DNA of 64,000 bases from Actinomadura sp. J1-007 (GTDB taxonomy: Bacteria; Actinomycetota; Actinomycetes; Streptosporangiales; Streptosporangiaceae), in NCBI RefSeq assembly GCF_009793335.1, contig NZ_WING01000001.1, positions 1,860,001-1,924,000 on the forward strand. The letters run 5' to 3'. Both the position numbers and the translations under genes were made by a program. The notes below the pieces were generated by a model. The model searched no databases, was not told the origin of the DNA, and saw nothing but the letters and a program-made list of their open reading frames with translations. This document shows positions 1 to 8,039 of the stretch, piece after piece (the first letter of the stretch is position 1; every line of letters begins with the position of its first letter).

Positions 1-15
1 GCTCGACCGCTCCCC

Positions 16-79
16 CGCGCGCGGCGCGCCCATGACCCCGCGCGCGACGCGCCCGATCCCGCGCGCGACGCGCCTGATC
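16..79. repeat. Tandem 21-bp GC repeats upstream of corA
   Basis: Two near-identical 21-bp units sit at 38-58 and 59-79 and differ at one base (C54 versus T75). A more degenerate copy precedes them at about 16-37. They lie immediately before the -10-like box of the corA gene. They could be a binding array for a regulator or simple slippage of a GC-rich tract; the sequence alone does not decide. Confidence 0.6.
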
Positions 80-83
80 CGGG

Positions 84-89
84 TATAAC
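84..89 (+). promoter_or_regulatory. TATAAC -10-like box for a probably leaderless corA transcript
   Basis: TATAAC lies seven bases before the ATG at 97, so transcription would begin at or within one or two bases of the start codon. No Shine-Dalgarno sequence is visible between them. Leaderless mRNAs with this geometry are common in actinobacteria. No convincing -35 box is seen; the position is filled by the GC repeats. Confidence 0.4.
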
Positions 90-96
90 GGGGCCC

Positions 97-1143
97 ATGG
101 GACAAGCCTCGTCCGAGACCGACCCCGACGCCCATCCGGACAACCGCATCGGCGTCCTGCCGCCCCGGACCAGGGTGTGGCGCAACGGCAAGGTCGAGGC
201 GGAGGGCTTCCCGGTCGCGGAGATCAGCGACCAGCTCGCCCGGCCCGGCGTGACGGTCTGGCTCGACCTGTGCGCGCCCGACGAGGACGATCTCCGCGTG
301 GTCAGCGAGGAGCTCGGGCTGGACCCGGTGGCGATGGAGGACGCGGTGTCCTCGCACGAGCGCGCCAAGCTCGACCGCTACAGCGAGTACGCCTTCCTCA
401 ACCTCTACAGTCCCGAGGTCGGCGACGACGCCGAGATGTCGCTGCACGAGATCTCGGCGTTCGTGACCGAGCGGGCGCTGGTGACCGTGCGGCAGGACGC
501 CGGGTTCGACGTGGACGAGCTGGTCTCCCGGTGGGACGACAGCCCCGACCTCGACCGCGCCGACCCGGACGAGCCGATGACGCCGCTGCTGCTGTACGGG
601 CTGCTGGACCTGGTGGTGGACCGGCAGCTCACCGCCGTGCAGGGGCTGGACGACGAGGCGGACGCGCTGGAGGAGCTGATCTTCGACGACGCGTTCCCGG
701 TGAAGGACATCCAGCGGCGCAGCTTCCGCCTCCGCAAGAACCTGGTGTCGCTGCGGCGCGTGTCGCTGCCGATGCGCGAGATCCTCAACACGCTGATGCG
801 GCGCGACCTGCGCTTCGTGCACGCGTCGCTGATGCCGTACTTCCAGGACGTGTACGACCACACGCTGCGGGTCAGCGAGTGGACCGACGGGCTGCGCGAC
901 CTGGTCGCGAACCTCCTCGACACGCGCATCGCGCTCCAGGGCAACCGGCTGAACGAGGTGATGAAGAAGGTGACGAGCTGGGCCGCGATCATCGCGGTGC
1001 CGACGGCCGTCACCGGCTTCTACGGGCAGAACGTGCCGTACCCCGGCTCGGACCAGGCCGTCGGCTTCTACGTCAGCACGACGCTGCTGATCGTGTGCAG
1101 CGTCGGCCTGTACTTCGTGTTCAAGGCCCGCGACTGGCTCTGA
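97..1143 (+). CDS. corA: CorA family Mg2+/Co2+ channel protein
   Basis: This 348-residue protein matches the CorA layout of a large acidic cytoplasmic N-terminal domain, a long helical stalk (about 180-285) and two C-terminal membrane helices (about 293-310 and 325-343). The signature loop after the first membrane helix reads FYGQNVPYPG, so the usual GMN filter tripeptide is GQN here. It probably conducts divalent cations across the cytoplasmic membrane as a pentamer. The ATG start is preceded by a -10-like box and no Shine-Dalgarno sequence, which suggests a leaderless message. The last codons are repeated just after the stop. Family assignment is firm; the exact ion is not. Confidence 0.88.
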   Translation: MGQASSETDPDAHPDNRIGVLPPRTRVWRNGKVEAEGFPVAEISDQLARPGVTVWLDLCAPDEDDLRVVSEELGLDPVAMEDAVSSHERAKLDRYSEYAFLNLYSPEVGDDAEMSLHEISAFVTERALVTVRQDAGFDVDELVSRWDDSPDLDRADPDEPMTPLLLYGLLDLVVDRQLTAVQGLDDEADALEELIFDDAFPVKDIQRRSFRLRKNLVSLRRVSLPMREILNTLMRRDLRFVHASLMPYFQDVYDHTLRVSEWTDGLRDLVANLLDTRIALQGNRLNEVMKKVTSWAAIIAVPTAVTGFYGQNVPYPGSDQAVGFYVSTTLLIVCSVGLYFVFKARDWL

Positions 1144-1174
1144 CGCGGTTCACGACTGGCTCTGACGCCGTTCA
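1131..1174. repeat. 22-bp tandem duplication over the corA stop codon
   Basis: Positions 1131-1152 and 1153-1174 are adjacent 22-bp direct repeats with one mismatch (G1147 versus C1169). The first copy contains the last codons and stop of corA; the second repeats them in the intergenic space. This is a recent-looking small tandem duplication that leaves the protein intact. Confidence 0.75.
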
Positions 1175-1200
1175 AGGGACGCGACCGGGCGTGGCGCCGT

Positions 1201-1773
1201 TCAGGCTTTGGGGGTCCAGGGCTTCATCCAGCTCGTTTCGGGCCAGCCCTCGACGGCGGCCATCAGCGGGAACGCGCTCGCGCCGTCGATGCTCTCGCGG
1301 ATGATGTCGGCGTGGCCCGCGTGCCGGGCGGTCTCCTGGATGAGGTGCAGCAGGACCCACCGCACCGACCACGCCTCCTCGTCCTGCGGGAACCAGGGGA
1401 CGCCGCGCGGGATCGGCACCGGCCGGCCGAGGTCGGAGACCTCCGCGACGACCTCGTCGGTGCGCTCGGCGGCGCGGGCGTAGGCGTCGAGCGCGCCCTG
1501 GAGCGTCTCGTCCTCCCTGAGCACGTGCCCCTCCTGGAGCCTCTCAGGGGTGTTGATGTACTCGCCGGTGTCGACGAGGCTGCACCAGACCTCCTCGACC
1601 CGGCCGAGGTGCTTGATGATCCCGCCGACCGTCAGCGCGCTCACGGAGGCGGGGGAACGGGCCTGGTCGTCGGTGAGGCCGTGCGCGGCGACGCGGACCA
1701 CGTGCCGCTGCTGGGCGAGGAAGGAGAGCAGTCCGTCGCGCTCGTCGGCCACCGGCCGAACGTTTCCGGGCAT
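1201..1773 (-). CDS. DinB/DUF664-like protein
   Basis: This 190-residue protein has the DinB-superfamily pattern of a four-helix bundle with spaced histidines: HGLTDDQAR near the start, GGIIKHLGRVEEVW, and a late HLIQETARHAGHADIIRE. The three histidine-bearing helices normally form a metal site, and family members act as thiol-dependent transferases or remain uncharacterised. I chose the ATG at 1773 because GAGG lies eight bases upstream, whereas the GTG at 1779 would be only two bases from it. It is convergent with corA. The substrate is unknown. Confidence 0.8.
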   Translation of the reverse strand: MPGNVRPVADERDGLLSFLAQQRHVVRVAAHGLTDDQARSPASVSALTVGGIIKHLGRVEEVWCSLVDTGEYINTPERLQEGHVLREDETLQGALDAYARAAERTDEVVAEVSDLGRPVPIPRGVPWFPQDEEAWSVRWVLLHLIQETARHAGHADIIRESIDGASAFPLMAAVEGWPETSWMKPWTPKA

Positions 1774-1971
1774 GGGCACATCCTCTGGTCTGGAACGCTC
1801 TGGATCTCCAACGGGTCCCGGGCGGCCCGGGACGTTCCGATCCTCCCATCAGGCTCCGACACTTTTCCGCCAGGCCGAGGGAGTGTTCAGCATATATACG
1901 CTTATGAGTATCGAACCAGGCGCTATATCTGTATTGGACATCGGGCCTGCGCGTCTGGTCTTCTCTGCGCT

Positions 1972-2940
1972 ATGCGCCAACCCTCTCGACCGACTTCCTG
2001 GAAGCTCCTCGGGACGGCCGCCCTCGCCGGCGCCGTCCTGTTCGGGTCCGCCGGCTGCGGCGCCGGAACCTCGCCCGCCGAGCAGAAGAACGGCGCGTCG
2101 AAGGTCGCCTCGGTCTCGGCCACCGTCGACGGCGCCGCCGTCCAGCGCGAGCTGCGCCGGCTGGAGGCGTCCTACAAGGGCCGTATCGGCGCGTACGCCG
2201 TCGACACGGGCACCGGGCGGGTCGTCTCGCACCGCGCGGACGAGCGGTTCGGGTTCGCGTCCACGTTCAAGTCGATGGCGGCGGCGGCCGTCCTGCGCAA
2301 GGCCCGCACCTCCGATCCCGGGCTGATGGACCGGCGGCTCCACTGGACGCGCGCGGACGTGCTGGACTACTCGCCCATCACCGAGAAGCACGTCGAGGAC
2401 GGCCTCACGGTCGCCGAGGTCTGCGCCGCGGCGGTCGAGTACAGCGACAACACCGCGGGCAACCTGCTGCTGGAGCAGATCGGCGGCCCGGCGGGGCTGA
2501 CCCGCTACCTGCGTTCCCTGAAGGACCCGGTCTCGCGGCTGGACCACTTCGAGCCCGAACTGAACCCGTGGAAGCCCGGCCAGAAGCACGACACGACCAC
2601 GCCCGCCGCCGTCGGCCGCGACCTGTCGGAGGTCACGCTCGGCCGCTCCGTGCCCGCGCCGGACCGCGCGCGGCTGATCGGCTGGCTGAAGGGCAACACG
2701 ACCGGCGACAAGCGCATCCGCGCCGGGCTGCCGAAGGGCTGGACGGTCGGCGACAAGACCGGCACCGGCGGGACGTACGGGACGGCCAACGACATCGCGG
2801 TGGCCTGGCCGCCGTCGGGCGGCGCGCCGATCGTCCTCGCGATCTACACCAACCGCCGGGCGGCGGACGGCGAGGCCGACGACGCCGTGGTGGCGCGGAC
2901 GGCGACGATCCTGGCCCGCGGGCTCGGTGCCGTCCGCTGA
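1972..2940 (+). CDS. bla: Class A beta-lactamase, lipoprotein
   Basis: The 322-residue product has all class A serine beta-lactamase motifs: STFK with the nucleophile at Ser97 and Lys100, SDN at 158-160, EPELN with the general base Glu194, and KTGTG at 262-266. The first 29 residues form a lipoprotein signal (positive start, hydrophobic stretch, SAGC with Cys29), so the mature enzyme should be anchored outside the membrane. It should hydrolyse penicillins and possibly cephalosporins. The ATG at 1972 was chosen because it places this signal at the N-terminus, although no clear ribosome site precedes it. About 100 bases upstream are unusually AT-rich and probably hold the promoter. The 3' end overlaps the next gene by 14 bases. 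Confidence 0.93.
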   Translation: MRQPSRPTSWKLLGTAALAGAVLFGSAGCGAGTSPAEQKNGASKVASVSATVDGAAVQRELRRLEASYKGRIGAYAVDTGTGRVVSHRADERFGFASTFKSMAAAAVLRKARTSDPGLMDRRLHWTRADVLDYSPITEKHVEDGLTVAEVCAAAVEYSDNTAGNLLLEQIGGPAGLTRYLRSLKDPVSRLDHFEPELNPWKPGQKHDTTTPAAVGRDLSEVTLGRSVPAPDRARLIGWLKGNTTGDKRIRAGLPKGWTVGDKTGTGGTYGTANDIAVAWPPSGGAPIVLAIYTNRRAADGEADDAVVARTATILARGLGAVR

Positions 2941-4375
2941 CGCCGCGGCGCCGGCCCGGCCGCCGCGCGCGGGGGCCGGGGACCGCCGGGTCATCGGGGT
3001 CGTCGTCGGCGTCCAGCTCACCGCGTCGCTCGGCTTCTACGCGGTGATGGCCCACGTCGTCGCGCATCTGCGGGACGACGTGGGCCTGCTCGCGGGGACG
3101 ATCGGGTTCGTGCTCGGCGCCCGGCTGCTGGTGCAGTACGCGCTGCTGCTCCCGTTCGGCGCCCTGGTCGACGCGATCGGGGGGCCGCGCGGGGGCGTGC
3201 TCGCGTGCGCGCTGCGGGCGGCCGGGTTCGCGGTGCTCGCCGTCGCGGGCGGCGTCCCGGCACTGCTCGCCGCGAGCGTGCTGCTCGGCGCCGGGGGCGC
3301 GTTCTTCCATCCGGTCGCGCAGTCGCTGCTCGCGGGGACGTCGCCCGCCGTGCGGGCCCGCGGGTACGCGGCGTACGCGTTCACCGGCCAGCTCGCGATG
3401 GTGGCGGCGCCGCCGATCGGCCTGGCGGTCGTGGCGGGCGCGTTCGCGCTGGACGGCGGCGGCGGTGGCAGTGGCGGCGGAGGGGACGGGGACGTGTTCG
3501 GCCCGTTCGGCGTGCTCGCTGCGCCGGACGGGCGTTTCGCGTTGCTGGCGGGCGGCGCGGCGGTCGCGTGGGCGATCGCCGCGGCGCTGTTCCTGCTGCT
3601 GGACGGCGCACCGGCCGCGCAGGCGAACGGCGCGTCCGGCGGGACGCGCGCGCACGGGGGCCGGGCCGCCGCGCGCGAGGTGGCGGACGGCGTGCGCGAC
3701 GCGGTGCGGGACGCGGCGTTCCTGCGGTTCACCGCCGCCACCTGCGCGGGGCCGCTGCTGTCCGAACAGGCCACGACCGTCGTCCCGCTCCGCGGCGCCG
3801 GCTCGGGCGGGACGACCCTGTTCCTGTGCGTGGCGGGCGTGGTCGCGGCCCTGATCCAGCCGTGGTGCGCCGCCCGCGACCGCGCCGCGCGGGACGGCGT
3901 CGTCCCGGCCGGGTTCCTGGTCGCGGGCGGCTCGTACGCCGCGCTGATCCCGCTCGGCGCGAGCGGCGCGCCGCCGCTCGCGGGCCTGCTGGCGGCGGCG
4001 CTGCTCAGCGGGATCGGGATGGGCCTGCTGATGCCGTCGGTGTTCCAGCAGCTCGTCCGGCACGCCCCGCCCGGCCGGTCCGGCGCGTACTTCGGCGTGC
4101 GCGCGTTCCTGGCCGGGATCGTCTCGTTCGGCGGGGGGCTGGCGGTCGGGCGGCTGTTCCAGTCCGGGCCCGGGGGCGGGGCCGCCGCGCTCGCGGGTCT
4201 CGCGCTCCTGTCGTTCGCGTCCGCGGCGGCCTGCGCCGTGAAGGACCGGAAGGGCCGGGCGGCCCGTCCGGCTCAGGCGGCCCCCTTCAGGAACGACGCG
4301 GCGATCGGCGCCGCCGCCCCGGCCCCGGTGCCGCCGCCCTCGACGATCACCGCGAAGGCGAGGTCGCCGCGGTAG
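2927..4375 (+). CDS. MFS transporter
   Basis: This 482-residue membrane protein has about twelve predicted hydrophobic segments split by a long glycine-rich and charged central loop (about 175-270). It looks like a major facilitator family efflux or uptake protein, with helix-turn motifs such as PFGALVDAIGG after helix 2. The GTG start at 2927 overlaps the end of the beta-lactamase gene by 14 bases, which implies translational coupling and co-transcription. The 3' end overlaps the convergent transpeptidase gene by about 100 bases, so the last 34 residues (Ala/Pro-rich) are encoded antisense to it. The substrate is unknown; export of a cell-wall-active compound would fit the neighbours but is inference. 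Confidence 0.78.
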   Translation: MPSADAAAPARPPRAGAGDRRVIGVVVGVQLTASLGFYAVMAHVVAHLRDDVGLLAGTIGFVLGARLLVQYALLLPFGALVDAIGGPRGGVLACALRAAGFAVLAVAGGVPALLAASVLLGAGGAFFHPVAQSLLAGTSPAVRARGYAAYAFTGQLAMVAAPPIGLAVVAGAFALDGGGGGSGGGGDGDVFGPFGVLAAPDGRFALLAGGAAVAWAIAAALFLLLDGAPAAQANGASGGTRAHGGRAAAREVADGVRDAVRDAAFLRFTAATCAGPLLSEQATTVVPLRGAGSGGTTLFLCVAGVVAALIQPWCAARDRAARDGVVPAGFLVAGGSYAALIPLGASGAPPLAGLLAAALLSGIGMGLLMPSVFQQLVRHAPPGRSGAYFGVRAFLAGIVSFGGGLAVGRLFQSGPGGGAAALAGLALLSFASAAACAVKDRKGRAARPAQAAPFRNDAAIGAAAPAPVPPPSTITAKARSPR

Positions 4376-5925
4376 CCGATGAACCACGCGTGCGTCGGCG
4401 GCTCCTTGCCCGACCCGAACTCCGCGGTGCCCGTCTTCCCGGCCGTCCCGGACGGGAAGTCGACCTTGGACGCGGTGCCCTCGCTGACCACGGCGGGCAT
4501 CAGGCTGTGCAGGGCGCGCTCGACCGCGGGCTCCAGCCTGTGCGGCGGCTCGGGCTCGCGCCCGCCCGCGTCGGCGGCCTGCGAGGCGAGCGAGGCGTCC
4601 ACCAGGCGCGGCGACCGCCAGGTGCCTCCGGCGGCGGCCGCTGCCACGCTCGCCATGTTGAGCGGGCTGGTCAGCACCTCGCCCTGCCCGAACGCGGCGG
4701 ACGCGAGCGCGGTGTCGTCCTTGGCGTCGGGGAACGCGGCCCGGACGGCGGGCAGCCCCGCGATGACCGGCGCGTTGAACCCGAACTGCGCCGCGACCTG
4801 CGCGAGCCGCTTCTCCCCCAGCTTGTCCACGGCGAGCCGCGCGAAGGTGGTGTTGCACGAGTGCGCGAACGCCTCCCGCAGCGGGACCGTCCCGAACTTC
4901 TCGTACTCGGAGTTCTTGAACGTCCGGCCGCCGATGCTGGTGGTGGCCGGGCAGCCGACCGGCGTGCGGGGGTCCATGCCGCCCGCGACGAGCGCCGCGG
5001 CGGTGACGACCTTGAACGTCGAGCCGGGCGGGTAGCGGCCCATCAGCGCCCGGTTGTAGCCGCCGGGCTTGTTGGCGGCGGCCAGGATCTCGCCGGTGGA
5101 CGCGCGGACCGCGACGAGCGAGGCGGGCTTGTCCACGTCCGCGAGCGCCTCCCCCGCGGCGCGCTGGACCTTCGGGTCGATCGTGGTGCTCAGCGGCGTG
5201 CCGTCCTTGCCGCCGAAGCGCTGGAGCGTCTTGACGGGCTTGCCGTCGGCCCCGACGACCTGCACCGCGAGCGCCGGGGTCCCGGCGAGCCGCTTCTCGT
5301 ACTGGCGTTGCAGGCCCTCCAGTCCGACGGTGTCGCCCGTCCGGTAGGGCGGGCCGAGCTTCTTCGCGGCCTCGGCGGACGCGGGGCCGGCCGGGCCGAC
5401 GAGCTGCTGGACGGACCCGGACGGCGAACCGCTCAGGTCGCCGCCCTTCGCGTCGCGGACGGCGGCGCGCGACGGCCAGGTGCGGGCGGCCTTCAGCCGC
5501 TGCCCCTCCTGGAGCGAGGGGTGCAGCAGTTGCGGCGACCACTTCACCCGCCACTTCCCGTCCTGCTTGGTGAACGGCATCATGCCGTCGTACGACCAGG
5601 CGCGGCCTCCGGACAGGACCAGCCGGGCGCGGTACGCGCCGCCCGCCTCGTCGCCCTTCGGGCGGCCCACCGAGGCCGTCTCGTACCGCCCGCCGGTGAC
5701 GCCGAGGTCGTCGCGCATCCGCTTCACGCGGGCCTCGAAGTCGGCGGGCGGGTCGGCGGTCAGGGCGCGCATGGCGGCGGCGTCGCCGCGGGACCAGGCG
5801 GCGAGGAAGCGGCGGCCGGTGTCCCCCGGGCCGTCGTCGCCGCGCAGGATCCACACCGCTCCCGCCCCCACGAGCGCGACGGCGGCCACCACGGCCGCCG
5901 CGATGATCACACGGGATCGGCGCAT
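4273..5925 (-). CDS. Penicillin-binding transpeptidase with MecA-like N-terminal domain
   Basis: The 550-residue protein begins with one membrane anchor (about 6-27). Next comes an NTF2/MecA-N-like domain (about 32-135), a dimerisation-like region, and a transpeptidase domain with STFK (Ser302, Lys305), SCN (356-358) and KTGT (497-500). It should cross-link peptidoglycan outside the membrane. A strong GGAAAGGAG ribosome site precedes the ATG at 5925. The architecture matches class B low-affinity-type PBPs such as MecA/PBP2a-like proteins, but affinity cannot be read from sequence. It is divergent from a LysR gene and flanked on both sides by serine beta-lactamase-type genes, which suggests a beta-lactam response role. 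Confidence 0.9.
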   Translation of the reverse strand: MRRSRVIIAAAVVAAVALVGAGAVWILRGDDGPGDTGRRFLAAWSRGDAAAMRALTADPPADFEARVKRMRDDLGVTGGRYETASVGRPKGDEAGGAYRARLVLSGGRAWSYDGMMPFTKQDGKWRVKWSPQLLHPSLQEGQRLKAARTWPSRAAVRDAKGGDLSGSPSGSVQQLVGPAGPASAEAAKKLGPPYRTGDTVGLEGLQRQYEKRLAGTPALAVQVVGADGKPVKTLQRFGGKDGTPLSTTIDPKVQRAAGEALADVDKPASLVAVRASTGEILAAANKPGGYNRALMGRYPPGSTFKVVTAAALVAGGMDPRTPVGCPATTSIGGRTFKNSEYEKFGTVPLREAFAHSCNTTFARLAVDKLGEKRLAQVAAQFGFNAPVIAGLPAVRAAFPDAKDDTALASAAFGQGEVLTSPLNMASVAAAAAGGTWRSPRLVDASLASQAADAGGREPEPPHRLEPAVERALHSLMPAVVSEGTASKVDFPSGTAGKTGTAEFGSGKEPPTHAWFIGYRGDLAFAVIVEGGGTGAGAAAPIAASFLKGAA

Positions 5926-5968
5926 CTGGACTCCTTTCCGTTCTGACCCGCAAGGACACCATCCGGAC

Positions 5969-6014
5969 GTCCGAATGTCCAAGATAGATATCGGTGTCAA
6001 AACGATATTCGGAC
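5969..6014. promoter_or_regulatory. Nested palindromes between PBP and lysR genes (candidate LysR operator)
   Basis: GTCCGAAT at 5969-5976 is the exact reverse complement of ATTCGGAC at 6007-6014. Inside it GATATCG at 5987-5993 pairs with CGATATT at 6003-6009. The element fills the 106-base space between the divergent transpeptidase and LysR starts and is AT-rich for this genome. Its location fits autoregulation by the LysR protein together with control of the transpeptidase. Confidence 0.55.
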
Positions 6015-6031
6015 AGCTATCATCACTGTTC

Positions 6032-6994
6032 GTGAACCTTGTGGGCCATCTGACCTGCTTCGTCGCGGTCGCCGAGGAGCTGCACTTCGGCCGCGCGGCG
6101 GAACGGCTCGGCATGGCCCAGCCCCCGCTCAGCCAGCGGATCCAGCGGCTGGAGAAGGAGCTCGGAGTGCGGCTGTTCGACCGGTCGAGCCGCAGGGTCG
6201 AGCTGACCGCCCCGGGGCGGCTGCTGCTCGACGAGGCGCGTGACATCCTCGCCCGGGTGGACCGCGTGTACTCCCTCGCCGACCGGGCGCGGCTCGGCGA
6301 GACCGGCGCCGTGCGCGCCGGGCTGCCCGCCGACCTCGGCGGCGCCGTGGTCGCGGCGCTGATCGCCGCGTTCCGGGCCCGCCGCCCCGACCTGCGGCTC
6401 GACCTGCGCGAGATCGGCACGGCCGAGCAGGTGCGGGCGCTCGCCGAGGGCGCCCTCGACGTCGGGGTCGTCCGGCATCCGTGCGACTCGCGCGACCTGG
6501 ACCTCGGGCCGATGCTCGGGCAGCCGGTCGGCGTGCTGCTGCCCGCGGACTCGCCGCTCGCCGCGTCCCCCGAGGTGCACCTGGCCGACCTCGCCGGGCA
6601 CGACCTGGTCGCGTTCCCGAGGGAGGAGGCGCCCGGCACGTACGACGAGCTGCTCGCCACCTGCCGCCGCCACGGGTACGAGCCGCCCGCCGTGCACGAG
6701 GCGAGGCACCCGCAGTTCGCGCTCGGGCTCGTCCTCGCGGGCACGGCGGTGGCGCTCGCGCCGCGCGCGGAGGACGGCGCGGCGGCGGTCTGGCGGCCCC
6801 TGCTCGGCGACCCGCTGACCTGGCGCACGTCCACCGCGTGGCGGCGCGGGGCCGAGCCCGACCGCGAGCGCGCCGTCGCCGACTTCACCGCCGTCGCCAC
6901 GGCCGTGCTGCGTACCGAGGCCGGGATGGTCGCCGTCGGCGAGGCCCCGGCCCGCCGCGTCGTCGCGCGCCCCGCCTCCGGGTTCCTGGCATGA
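6032..6994 (+). CDS. LysR family transcriptional regulator
   Basis: The 320-residue protein has an N-terminal winged helix-turn-helix with the classic AERLGMAQPPLSQRIQRLE recognition region, followed by a periplasmic-binding-like effector domain from about residue 90. The GTG at 6032 is preferred because it gives the usual short lead before the LTCFVAVAEELHFGRAAE signature; a second in-frame GTG at 6041 is possible. It is divergent from the transpeptidase gene across a palindromic spacer and overlaps the following serine hydrolase gene by ATGA. This AmpR-like geometry suggests it senses cell-wall stress or beta-lactams, which is inference. Confidence 0.9.
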   Translation: MNLVGHLTCFVAVAEELHFGRAAERLGMAQPPLSQRIQRLEKELGVRLFDRSSRRVELTAPGRLLLDEARDILARVDRVYSLADRARLGETGAVRAGLPADLGGAVVAALIAAFRARRPDLRLDLREIGTAEQVRALAEGALDVGVVRHPCDSRDLDLGPMLGQPVGVLLPADSPLAASPEVHLADLAGHDLVAFPREEAPGTYDELLATCRRHGYEPPAVHEARHPQFALGLVLAGTAVALAPRAEDGAAAVWRPLLGDPLTWRTSTAWRRGAEPDRERAVADFTAVATAVLRTEAGMVAVGEAPARRVVARPASGFLA

Positions 6995-7968
6995 GCGCGC
7001 GCGACGGCCGGACGGCCCGCGCCGGGACCGGTGGCGCGACCGGTGGCGGGACCGGAGCCCGCGCCGGGGCGGGCGGCGAGGTGACGGCGCGGATCGAGGC
7101 GGCGTTCCGCGCCGCCGGGGTGACCGGCCACCTGCACGCGGCCGACATCGACACCGGGCGCGAGATCGGCGTGCGCCCCGACGAGCCGGTGGTGCTGGCG
7201 TCGGTGTTCAAGGTGCCGCTGCTCGTGGCGTTCCACCGGCAGGCGGCGGCGGGGCTGCTGGACCCGACCGAGGCGGTCACGGTGCGGCCCGAGGACCGCA
7301 GCGCCGGGCCGACCGGGATCTCGGCGCTGCTGGACGAGGTGCGGATGTCGCTGCGCGACCTCGCCTGCCTGATGATCACGGTGAGCGACAACGCGGCGGC
7401 GGACGTCCTGCTCGACCGGGTCGGGCTCGCCGCGGTCAACGAGACCGCGGCGCGGCTCGGCCTGCCGCGCACGTACGTGGACGGCGGCGGGCGGGACCTG
7501 TACGACGCGATGCTCTCCGACGGCGGCGTGGACAGCTTCGCCGAGCTGTGGGCGCGGCTGGACGAGCCCGGGGTGCTCGGGCGGCTGCGCGGCCTGGACC
7601 CGGCCCGGACGAGCCGCAGCACGCCGCGCGAGATGACCCGGCTGCTCGGCCTGGTGTGGCGGGACGAGGCCGCGCCGCCGGACGGCTGCGCGGCGATGCG
7701 GCGGCTGTTCGGGCTCCAGGTGTGGCCGCACCGGCTGTCCTCCGGGTTCCCGTTCGACGACGTGCTGGTCAGCGGCAAGACGGGCACCCTGCTCACGGTC
7801 CGCAACGAGGTCGGCGTGGTCGAGTACCCCGATGGGGGACGGTACGCGGTGGCGGTGTTCACCCGCTCGTCGCTGCCGATCGCCGCGCTCCCCCGGGCCG
7901 ACGCCGTGATCGGGACGTCCGCGCGGATGGCGGTGGAGGCGCTGCGCGCCCCCGGCCGGCCGAGGTGA
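6991..7968 (+). CDS. Class A beta-lactamase-like serine hydrolase without signal peptide
   Basis: This 325-residue protein carries SVFK (Ser71, Lys74), SDN (132-134) and SGKTG (KTG at 263-265), the order of a class A beta-lactamase. A clear ExxLN general-base loop is not seen; the corresponding stretch reads GGGRDLYDA. The N-terminus is Gly/Ala/Arg-rich and lacks a secretion signal, so the protein may be cytoplasmic, exported by Tat in a form I cannot recognise, or mis-started. The ATG overlaps the LysR stop by ATGA and is therefore translationally coupled to it. Members of this group are often annotated as serine hydrolases, and beta-lactam hydrolysis is uncertain. Confidence 0.85.
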   Translation: MSARDGRTARAGTGGATGGGTGARAGAGGEVTARIEAAFRAAGVTGHLHAADIDTGREIGVRPDEPVVLASVFKVPLLVAFHRQAAAGLLDPTEAVTVRPEDRSAGPTGISALLDEVRMSLRDLACLMITVSDNAAADVLLDRVGLAAVNETAARLGLPRTYVDGGGRDLYDAMLSDGGVDSFAELWARLDEPGVLGRLRGLDPARTSRSTPREMTRLLGLVWRDEAAPPDGCAAMRRLFGLQVWPHRLSSGFPFDDVLVSGKTGTLLTVRNEVGVVEYPDGGRYAVAVFTRSSLPIAALPRADAVIGTSARMAVEALRAPGRPR

Positions 7969-8039
7969 CGGCGGCGCCGCGGACACTTCGCCCGACATGA
8001 CCCAATACCCTCCTGCGTGACGTTGGGAGGGACGCGGCG

